A stretch of 64,000 nt of DNA. It comes from Kudoa neothunni (taxonomy: Eukaryota > Cnidaria). This document shows positions 51,247 through 61,626 of this stretch, piece by piece. How positions within the stretch are numbered: position 1 is the stretch's first letter; each line of letters starts with the position of its first letter. The notes beneath the pieces are model-generated. The model was given only the letters and a program-made list of their open reading frames with translations. It had not been told where the DNA came from and made no database searches. The position numbers and the translations under genes are program-made. The stretch covers positions 5,208,001 to 5,272,000 of the forward strand of contig OZ199840.1 in assembly GCA_964304625.1 (NCBI GenBank), in the 5' to 3' direction.

Positions 51247-52629
51247 ATGAGTTCACCAGAATCAAATAATCGGATCGACCTTACCAAACCAAGATATGAT
51301 CAAAGCACATATATTGGAAGAGCCAAACATTTTTTTCAAGTGACCAACCCACTGAATATCTTGTCCTCCAGCAAACAACTGGAAGAATCAAAACAACTTA
51401 TAGAGCAATATAAGTATTTCGATGGATAATATCCCTCCACAGTTAAACGTATAAAAATGAAAACTTAGACAAGGAAATGAACCAACAGGAACTACCACCG
51501 ATCAAGTGTGGAATGCTAATACACTCTATGAATCGGCATATCATCCTGATACTGGTGAGAAACAATTTATATTAGGTAGAATGTCCGCTCAAGTGCCGTG
51601 TAATGCCGCAATCGTGGCTGCTATGCTCACATTTTACAAGTTAACCATCAACTGATGGTTGGCGATAGTTATTTCACTCTTTAGATCGACCCCAGCGGTG
51701 ATATTCTGGCAGTGGGTGAATCAATCATTCAATGCACTTGTAAACTATACCAACAGGTCAGGGGGATCTCAGCTTACAACTACGTATGCCGAAATTAGGT
51801 TTCTCCACAATTTTTAACTTTAATGTCCAGTGATATCACTACTGCCTATGTGGGTGCCACAACTGGAGCTGTAGGCACAGCTCTAATGCTAAAATCAATG
51901 TCCACCGTATTCCCATCTCGTCCGTTCCAATTCATCTACTCATGTGGGTTTTAATTTAGAAAATGCCACCACTTTTTGGTCGTTTGATCCCTTTTATGAG
52001 TGTCGCCGCAGCCAACTGCATCAACATCCCTCTTATGAGAATCCAGTAGGGAATTCATCTGTTGCTTGATTTATCAACCATTTGATTATATACATCATTG
52101 AATACGTGTAGTGAGTTAACAAATGGGATTCTCCTATTGGACAGTCAATCCAAACCATTGGGAACTTCAAAGAAGGCTGCTCAAAACGCTATCACTATGG
52201 TGATATTTTCAAGAATTGTCATGAGTGCTCCATCATTAGGTATTTAGTCGCTGTATTAAGCTCGAATGAGTTTCTACGGTAACCTCTAGTTCTACCTCCT
52301 GTAGCTACCAATTACTTCATCAAAAAGTATCCGGCATTCAAGGTATTTTAGGAGAGTTGTTTCCTGACCGACTAATCGATCCACAATAGAACCCCAAGAT
52401 CAACATTTCTTTCCAAATTATATTAGTGATCATGTGTTACCTGTTAGCTACTCCAATGTGCTGTGCTATTTTCCCTCAAAAGGCGTATTTAATTGTTTGG
52501 TCCACAACCTTATTATTCATATATTTTTTAAGGTCAATAAAAGTTGGTTCGTTAGAAGAAAATTTGAAATCGTCGCTTTTATCAAATTTCACTGCTGAAG
52601 ATTTGGTCTATTTTAATAAAGGACTCTGA
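51247..52629 (+). CDS. SFXN: Sideroflexin, mitochondrial inner-membrane amino-acid transporter
   Basis: Nine exons close in frame, 323 aa (human SFXN1 322): 51247-51413, 51469-51639, 51685-51783, 51831-51906, 51960-52045, 52112-52239, 52290-52342, 52390-52484, 52533-52629. Family signatures run in order: [104 protein letters not shown] and the C-terminal VYFNKGL. The family carries serine and other substrates into mitochondria for one-carbon metabolism and has about five membrane segments. Introns are 44-66 bp. It appears intact. Which vertebrate paralogue it matches best (SFXN1/3 seem nearest) was not tested. Confidence 0.97.
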
Positions 52630-52720
52630 TATTTTTAATCATTTTTTTCTTATATTTGATTAATTGTATGCGCACTATAAATTATTTTATCTAAATCCTG
52701 ATGTTATTCGATTGTATTAA

Positions 52721-52969
52721 CCCTTAAAGGATAACCTTCAGTTCCATGCGTCCATCTTTGTATTATTTTGTTTATAAATTTTGTTGTTATGCATGTTATA
52801 TTTTGTGTATATTCGTGAGAATTTCATCTACATTTTTAAAAAAGCATTATCTACCGACCGAAATCATAAAATAAGTTAATGGTTTGGCGAAATTACACAA
52901 ATTATAACAGATTTTACAACAAAATAATAGGGAGGTGGACGCGCGAATCCAATGGTTAGCCGTTAAGGG
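52721..52969. mobile_element. Small piggyBac-type MITE just downstream of sideroflexin
   Basis: A 249-bp segment flanked by TTAA (52717-52720 and 52970-52973). Left end CCCTTAAAGGATAACC; right end in reverse complement CCCTTAACGGCTAACC. The inverted similarity goes on for about 37 bp to GCGTCCAYCT. Non-coding. Its ends differ from those of the 9.2-kb MITE, so it is another subfamily. Confidence 0.8.
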
Positions 52970-52973
52970 TTAA

Positions 52974-53081
52974 ATACTAGTTTGGAATCTATTTAACCTA
53001 GGCACTTATATTGTTCGTTGTTTTTTTTGAGTTCATATCTACTCATCGCTATTTTTAGATTTTAATAATTGTAAATTTTTG

Positions 53082-53121
<40 letters not shown>

Positions 53122-55961
53122 ACTAGTGGAAAATATCAACTTTGCCTGGTCTGGTCGTATGTGATAGGAATGATATTTTTAAGATTTTGGCTGGTTTTTA
53201 AATGGATTAATCTCAAGATGAATATAGTTTAATAAGTTATAAACCTTAAAATTTTATTTCTACCTATACCTTCATGAAATTTTAATTTTTTTAGATTTAT
53301 TCAATTACGTTAATCTAAATATGATTAGATTTTCTGCTTAAATTTAAATAAAAGAATATAAAAATTAATCCGTGGTTTTAAATTTTATTTTACAACTTAT
53401 TGTTAACAAAGGACTTTAAATGTGTAATTTGAATAATGGTGAGAGCAAATCGATTTAAAGGACAGAATAACTTATATATAAACCATACTGTATTTTTGGA
53501 AAAGGCTAAGTAGTTTTTCTATAAAAAATATAGGATGATTTATAAGAAATAAATGAATAAAAATGCGGATGAAGTTTTACAAACGAATAATTCCAATAAA
53601 ATACTTTTGTAATGATTGTATGAAGGATTTTTATTATTCCGAAAAAATGTGCAGACGGTTAATCATTATATCCCTACTTAAACACAATATTTTTACTTGT
53701 ACCTATCATTTATTATTAGCGCGCAAATTAATCCATTCTAAAACCAGCACGACAGAAATTAAAAAATAATATAATTTAATCGAAGATATAAATTTATTAG
53801 TTGTTTGAAAAATTATAGTAATGATTAATCGTCAATTAGTTTTCTCGTTTAAAGATAAAAATACTATTACATTGTATAGCGAATAGATACTCACTGAATA
53901 AATGCACCAATATGACTCAATACTATATAGGTTATTAGTGGTTCAACAGAGCCGCCGCTCCCTGTTTAATGTACGCGTAGTATTGTTACACATTGTTTCA
54001 GAATAATTCTCTACATTGAGATATTCATAAATTAAAGAAAACGTTGTAACAATGTCGATGTGGTGGATCAAACATTAATACTCCATTTATTAACAGAATA
54101 GCGTTTAATGAGAATGGATGGTCATTTCCAAAAAGTATTTGTGCTCCCAAGTCTAAAATTTACCTACAACAATAGATATTTTATGTTTTATATATATTTG
54201 ATATCAAATTACATAAACTTTTACATTAAATAAGATAATGTCGTTGCGGAAATAAACGTAAAACTCTTGAAGATGTAAAAAAATTATTAGTTTTTAAAAG
54301 GATTTAAGTCTATTGAACATATTATTTAATCGTGTATAGAAAATTGGCATGAGTTGTACGAGCTATTACTTAAGAAAGTATACGTAAATTAAAAAAAAGG
54401 GAAAAGACGGAAAAATTAAAATCTTTTTAATCTCATTCGAATAACATGATAAAAAGAAATTGCCAATTTCAAGCATTTCTACAAATTACGTTTTTTATTT
54501 CAAACTTGGAGTAAAAACCAAAGTATTTTAAATCTCTTTGAACATCTTGCATTGCTATGGGATGTGTATGACGCTGTTGAAACATTCCTTTATGCATACA
54601 ATTCATTATATCAAATTATGTGTTTATTTATTATAATCGTAATTTCGTGCGCGTATATTTAAATTTTATAGATTGTAAAGTAAGTTTATACCTTAAAAGT
54701 TGTTAAATATGACAAATTTAAGTAGAGATTCCCTATCTATTGTAAATATGGCATTGTGGGATTCATCGGTCGAAAAATCGCTTCTTGCGACATATTTAAC
54801 AAACTTTTTTAAATGTAGAATAAGAGTTAATTTAAATCTATATCATTTCGATAAAAACATTAATTATAGGAGAAATTTATAATCTCATTTTCCGCAGGGT
54901 ACCATGAATTCCATAATTCCGATGAATAATATTGACTATATGATTTCTCCTGAAGGAATTGACCAATTGTTTATTGTTATAATTCTTTCATATGTACACT
55001 AAAAGCGTTAAAAATACTCTTCTCTCGATTGGGTGCGTATTTACGAGCACACAAGGAGAGACAAACAAAGGATTTATCTGTACGTATAGATTTTACTTGA
55101 TGGGTACATTTATAAAATTCTATTAATGTTTTAAATGCAGTAAAAATATATAAATTTACTCAACTAATGAATTATTAAATTATTGATAATGTATATTATA
55201 ATCATGTAGATTAAAGTCTTACATAGTTAAGGCTGTACCCATGGGCATGATTAAAGCCGCTCCTTAAATTGAATTTCCCCTGGAGAAAATTCAATTAAGA
55301 CATGCGCTTTTATTTATGTAACTATTTAAAATATTTACATAGTTATTTAATGGCTGTAAAACTGTTTTAAATGAACACTATATTGTAGTTAATACAGAAT
55401 CAGCATAAGAGGATATTAATTTGAGCAAAAAAACATTCATCTTTATATGTTTTCATCCTGCTATATAATTCTGACAATTTTTAATATCTTTCCAAAATGA
55501 GATTAATTTTAGTTTCCCTTGTCACATTTCATAGATGTATGAAATTTACAAAATATTTAGTATAATCCCTTCAATAAGTTGTAAGTTATAAGTTAATTGA
55601 AAAAATTCATTTATGTTTTTTAACATGACATAATGCAAAAAATTATTTCTGATCCCAGGGAAACTAAGCATTATGCCTTAGTTAATAATCAATCTTTAAA
55701 TATCATTAAAATTAGAATAATTTTATTTTTCAATTTTTTACGGAGATACTCAAATTTTGTAATATATGCTAAAATTAACAACTTCAAAAAATAGTATTTT
55801 TTATCTTTAAATGCTTTATATAGAGAGATTTAGTGAAATTTAAAAAATAATCAATGTCACGTGATGCCACCTATTTGGTAACGTGCTTTGGTAGATTCCT
55901 GGAGTGACCCATTGTTTTTAACCAGTTTTCGAACTCTACCTGGAGATAAATTCTGAGCAGA
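52974..55961. other. Spacer between sideroflexin and the helicase
   Basis: Contains a long TA run and several 60-68 codon ORFs (53563-53769, 54700-54882) without splice partners or known motifs. Confidence 0.45.
53083..53119. repeat. TA microsatellite
   Basis: About eighteen TA units. Confidence 0.95.
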
Positions 55962-58900
55962 ATGAGAAGACTAAACTTTTGTTTGAATAAAGATCTATTC
56001 CCACCTACTAGTTCCACAATCAAATTAAATAAACTCGCTGGGTTAAGGATGTTGAATTCAAATTCTGAATCCATTCAACAGTCAATTTATCCCTTGATTC
56101 GAGATCTTCCAACAGTATTAGATCTGTGAGGGTATTCGATAATTTTCAATTTTGGATTAGAAAGATGAAAAATATGAAATATTTCAAAGAGTGTATCCGT
56201 TAAATATGTCATCGTATGAACAGCGACATTCAGATGAGCAGGCAATAAAAGTTCATAACGAATCAATGTTAACTAAAAAATTCCGATATAAAAAGTACAC
56301 CGAGTTGGTTAAACACTTGAGAACTTGTGACCGAATGTCACACACGTTGGATCCCAGCAAGCAGCTTCAGATCAAATACTCTTTCAAAGGTGAAAATCAA
56401 TGTTTACGGATTCCTAAGATGACCAATGTAACTCTTTGATTGGTGGATTGATATAGGAATGATAATAAATGTATTAAGAATGAAATTGCCATGTCCCCAA
56501 CCAAATTCAGCCACAATTTCTTCAAACTTGAAAACAAAGCAATGCTGGCTAAATGTCTGAAGAAACATGGTATTGATGAAGCAAGCAAAATCCAAGTATT
56601 TAAACTATTGCATTAGTATCTTGGGTTTGATTGATTGACTGATTTATTTATTTATTTACAGTGTAAAGCGATTCCCGCAATGATAGAAGGAAACCACTTG
56701 TTTATTTCGTCGCTCTCCGGTAGTGGGAAAACGTTAGCGTACTTGATTCCGCTAGTGGATAAGATTCTTTCGTACAATTCCAAAAACTACGGACGAAATC
56801 ACACCCAGGTTGATGTGAATTCTAATATGCTTTCTGATGACAATTCAAATAAATCATTCCATGAACTGGCAGCTGATAAAATGCTCTCCGAATTCGAATA
56901 TGTTCCACATTCAATGAATGATTCACCGTTTATTGTAATTCTTGCACCTACGGTTATTTTAGCCAACCAAATTAAGGTATCGCTCAATTCTCTTCTATTA
57001 ATTAAATCAAGGTTGGTTGTTTTAGACAAACATCAATAATATATTTGGTGAGTTGGGTATAAGTGCGGTTGTAAGAAATGATATCTATAACAATCGCGAT
57101 GTTTTGAAACAAGCCTCATTCTTTGTTTCCACTCCTCCGTCTTGTTTGAAATGTTTCAATTTGTGTATATTGATTTGATTTTATCAATAATGAGCATTAT
57201 TAGTTGACATGAGGTCACTCTACACATTAGTAATGGATGAAGCGGATGTGTTGATGAAAGATTTTTCTGGTTATATTGATAACTTTCTTAGTATTCCGCA
57301 GGTTGTTTATATCACTAGTGTGTTTATGTTATTAGTGGTGTTAGATCCGTGAAAAATTCGCGACTGATAGTTTGCCGTTTGTTTTCGCGAGTGCATCTCT
57401 CCCTGAGGATAATGGCATTGTATTTTTGGAGACATACTTTCCGGTATAATCATCGTGGTTGTTGGATTTGTGAATTCGTTGATGTTAGAGTTTAAAATTC
57501 GTCACTCAACATCATCACGTGATGGCCCCAAACGTGGAATACAAATTTCTCAGGGTTGATCAAAATAAATTATATGGTATTTCCACTTATCCCAGCCAGT
57601 TGCTAAAATATCAACGCGTTTATTATCTTCTGAATAATTTCGGCATTCAACCGGTATCGTTTTAGTTATAAGCAGAACATGGATGATTAGAAAGTGTAAT
57701 TGAGTAGCACTTTCAAATGAATATATCTATTGGGTCACAAATATTTAATCCTTAGTTTGAGGTTGTTATTACATTTAATTGTTGGTAGCTTTTAGTGGAT
57801 TAATAATTATTTTTAATTTATTCTGTAATATAAGTCTCGGTGGTAAATTACAAACAGAATTTGCCGAGATTATTTATGAGTATGCGCATGTGTACATGAA
57901 ATTTAAGATTGAATTTTTATGGATTAATAGCAACAAATATTCGTCAAAATATCGGTACTTAGATTAACCAACCATATATGATTTCATTCAATACTTAATG
58001 ATTAAATATTTTTCGAATTACTATGATGGACCGCTCGTACCTACATTAGTTATTTTACATATTAAAAGGTTCTCTCGTATTTACAATGATTTCAATAATT
58101 ATTTGATCTGATTATTACTTGTTTTAAATAATTTATAAGCATAATTAGTACAAAAAATCAAAAGTCACGTGATCGAATTGATTCAATTAAACGTTTTCTT
58201 TCTTTTTTCCGCCATATTTAAACAATTAATAAGCTTTTATAGTTAAATCGATGTGACAGCTAGTTAAAAATGTAGGATAAACATAGGCACATGTTGTAAA
58301 TATGTGTAAGGTGGTTTTAATAGTGTCCCCCCTAATTCGTAGTAGTAGTAGTAGTAAACAATAACGTAATAGCAGCATCGCCCAAAAATTTCAGAAACGG
58401 AAGACGTTATTGATAAAAAATTGAACCTTTCAAACGCGGTCTTAATTTATTTAGTTTAGAAGGGTTTGACAACTATTTAAATTTTAAAACATCCTGGCTC
58501 AAAAAAGTGGTAGTTAATATCTGACTATATTCAAATTGTTTATTCATTTTTAAATCGTAATTTTAAACAAAAAAACAATTTTCTTTTCATTAATATTTAA
58601 TTATAGCTAGTTTTGTGTTTTAATATTTTTTTGTGTGTTTGCGCGATAACGTACTTATCCGGCCGGATAACAAGTACCATTTCCCTAATGGAGTGGTGAA
58701 CACGTACGACCACTCCATTACAATAATGACTTAACTGATATGGGCCGCGCGTGTGCACTTTATATTTCATTCTTAATACTATCACTAACCGATTTTATGT
58801 ATGTATCTTTTAGAGATAATTAATTTTTATTTTTGTGTGTAAAACATCTAATATTTTTTCAATATAACGAGTGAAAAGTTTAGATCTTAAAGATATTATT

Positions 58901-61498
58901 TGATTAAAAATTTTACACAAGATAAATCACATTTTGTTGTATAAAATAATAAAATAAGGAAGTGGCTATTGGCGCTGTAAATAATATTTAGCTGAATTAG
59001 TTTTGATTGTATTTAATTATTTATGGCCCACCACTCCACTCCATTTCACTCCACCCCACTCTTAGGGATCAAAAATAATTAAATATAGCAGATTATACAA
59101 AATTAAATCTATAACCTGCTTGCAAATTGGAGTTGCTGAGATTAAAAACCAGGCGCGTGAGGTCTGGGTATGCAAGGTATGCCGTGCACACTTGAGAGGT
59201 ACAAAACAACAAAATTTTTTGTCTAAACATAATTTTACTTTAATTTGATATTGCCGTATTGATTTAATTGTGTATTTTGCATAGAATAGTATAATTTTGA
59301 TAATTTTTCGAAAGTATAAGCGCAACCTCGTACTGCTGCTTCCAGGCAGCCCCATGAATTCCACAGGCTGGCTTGAAACTAGCACTCGTCACGTGCGCCA
59401 TTCAACACGTGAGGTTTATTGGCCGCTGAAAGCAAAATCTTCGCTGCTTCTGGGGACCTTTCGATTAGGTGTTCAAAAATAAAAATTTTATACACCTGTA
59501 AAAACAACTTTCATGCTGCTTGATCAGTTTCAAATTAGTCAAAAAAATTATCTTGTTTACTGTAAAGTTGCTGTCTGAATCATGAATAATGGCGATAGCG
59601 ACCATTTTAAAACATATTCGAAATTTTCATGTGAAGAAAAAATGGAAGTTATTGCTGATGGTGGATCTATCCTAGAGCTCCCATAATTACAGAAAAAATT
59701 GTATACAATTAACAGAACATTCCACACTATCTGATACAACAAAAATGAATGGTTATGTGGCTGTATTTTAACGAAACAACTTTTGTATATAAAGTTTAAA
59801 AGATGGGCTTCGTATAGTTTTATTTGATTCTTATATCTTAAAATAATTAAATTGTTTTTAAATTCTTCAATTTAACTTGGACTTTTTATAGTTATTATTT
59901 ATAAATTTTACTAGCAACTTCGAAATTCGTGGTATTCTATTACTGAAGTAAAATTATTAAAGGTTACCTACAGAAAATACTTACGGCACGTGTCTATCAA
60001 AATATACGCATTTGAGCACAGATGAGCACATGTGTTTTTGGATTAAATTTTAACGTGCCAATAGCTTCAAAAAATGATCGCAACAATTACTTTCTGTTAT
60101 CATTAAGTGTTTGCTGTTTTGGCGAAAGGAATATGTAAAGATTGCGCACAATAAAAATAACAAATAAAACAATATTGAAAATTGTCATTATTTTGAAAAA
60201 AATTTAAACAAGATATTTTCATACCATTTTGGAGTATTCAACATATTTTGGTCATTATTAGTCTCGTTTACGGAGAATTGCAAGTAGTCTAATAATTTTA
60301 GGATTTAACTATACAACGTTACTATTAGTATATATGATAGTTAATCGGTAAAAAAACTAAAGAAATAAACAACTATTAAAATTTTTGTGGCTAGCTAATG
60401 AATGGTATTATAACATGTGATTAAAAGTTAATGACTATAGCAATCAATTTTTAATTGAAAGGTTAACAATGTGTTAAATTTAATATTTTGATTTATTTAA
60501 TTTTGATCACGTACTATCTTTTGAACGAATTAAAATCTTATATAATATATGGATTATTATTTCAATAATGTTTTGCAATCGGCGCGAAATTAATTATCCG
60601 AGAAATATAATGTACCAATTTTTTAATAAAAAACAACATAAGTTACGTTATATCAAAATATTTTAGGAATTTATACAATAAATAGTTTCATGTTTTAAAC
60701 TGGAATGATGTTGCGCTCTTTATTAATTATTTTTATATGGATAATAATATTTAGTAATTATATAATCTATTTATTAGAAATATGTTTTCAAAGTTATTTT
60801 ATGTAAGAAAATATGCCGAAATTTTAAGTGTCGTAAACATAACAACAAGCTAGAATGGGTTACAAATTAATATGATATTTAATTTGATCGATTTAGAACA
60901 ACTGTTCGAGGATATTAACAATTTTATAAAGAATGGACGCGTCGTGCTGATATTTACGGTGTGTAATAAATACGCTAACAATGTGCACTCCTTTTTATCC
61001 AGCCGTAACATTGACTCTTTGCTGATAACTGGTGATCAAACAGTATCAAAATTTCAAGGAGTATCAATACATAATGATGTTTCACTCATGTAGGATTTAA
61101 CTAACGAGATTTCACTTATCGGCCAACGGTACAAAGTTGCCGTCACGTCTGATATCTGTTCGCGAGGAATTCATATCAGTTCAGTACTTAAATTGATAGA
61201 AATTTATTGGTAATGTCTAATTTCTCAATTTTAGGTTGACACTGTGGTAAACTTCAATTTTCCAAGACATCCCACCAACTTTTTACATCGCATTGGTCGC
61301 ACAGCCCGTCTTGGTGGTCTCTACGCAAGACATCCTCTTGTCTATTCGTACATAGTTAGAAGACGCGATGTCTATATCGCTAATCTTATAATAGTGATTT
61401 AGTTTTCACACATTAACCTAAAATTAATATTATCAATTTAGCAAAACTACAAGGCCACTAAGGGTGCCATATACAGTCTTCCGCAATACACATTTTAG
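55962..61498 (+). CDS. DDX28: DDX28/MRH4-like mitochondrial DEAD-box RNA helicase
   Basis: Twelve exons close in frame: 55962-56114, 56161-56427, 56479-56595, 56662-56976, 57026-57164, 57204-57301, 57345-57443, 57489-57653, 60854-61042, 61094-61183, 61235-61321 and about 61361-61498 (the last containing one further intron). The N-terminus (MRRLNFCLNKDLFPPTSST) is basic, as in mitochondrial presequences. Motifs: Q-like region (LAKCLKKHGIDEASKIQ), I (SLSGSGKT), Ia (APTVILANQ), Ib (STPP), II (DEAD in LVMDEADVL), III (SAS), V (SDICSRGIHIS), VI (HRIGRTARLG). QHHHVMAPNVEYKFLRVDQN matches human DDX28 LHCIMPHVKQTFLRLKG, and the C-terminus (RRRDVYIANLII..YSLPQ) also fits. DDX28 acts in mitochondrial large-subunit ribosome assembly. 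Motif III is SAS, not SAT. Intron 8 is 3.2 kb; the others are 39-66 bp. Paralogue choice is by eye. Confidence 0.85.
58651..58720. repeat. Two adjacent perfect palindromes in helicase intron 8
   Basis: TTATCCGGCCGGATAA (58655-58670) is a perfect 16-bp palindrome, flanked by GTACTT and AAGTAC arms. Sixteen bases on, TAATGGAGTGGT and ACCACTCCATTA (58686-58720) form a perfect 12-bp stem with an 11-base loop. The area is richer in G and C than its surroundings. Confidence 0.95.
58962..59175 (+). repeat. Dispersed repeat, copy 2
   Basis: Second copy of the repeat at 48940-49150. It shares GGAARTGGCTATTG, TAGTTTTGAYTSTATTTAAT, TAGGGATCAAAAAT-like and GAGATTAAAAACC segments. It sits in intron 8 of the helicase gene, near the palindromes and a CACTCCA-rich run (59032-59060). 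Confidence 0.5.
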
Positions 61499-61626
61499 TC
61501 AAATATACTATTTCTACGTTGTATTATATGCAAGTGTACATTGTTAGCAAGAAAATTTCAATCAACAAAACACATAACTATTCTTTTTTTAGTTCAGTAT
61601 TTTTGGCGCTGTTTTGAGTTTGTTTT
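61499..61626. other. Convergent intergenic gap
   Basis: Only 128 bp separate the helicase stop codon from the P4HA stop codon, so the two 3' UTRs must be very short or overlap. AATAAA-like signals were not resolved. Confidence 0.6.

Noticed and set aside
54700-54882. 60-codon ORF with MALWDSSVEKSLLATYL
   Set aside because: Mildly protein-like but no in-phase partner exon or known family.
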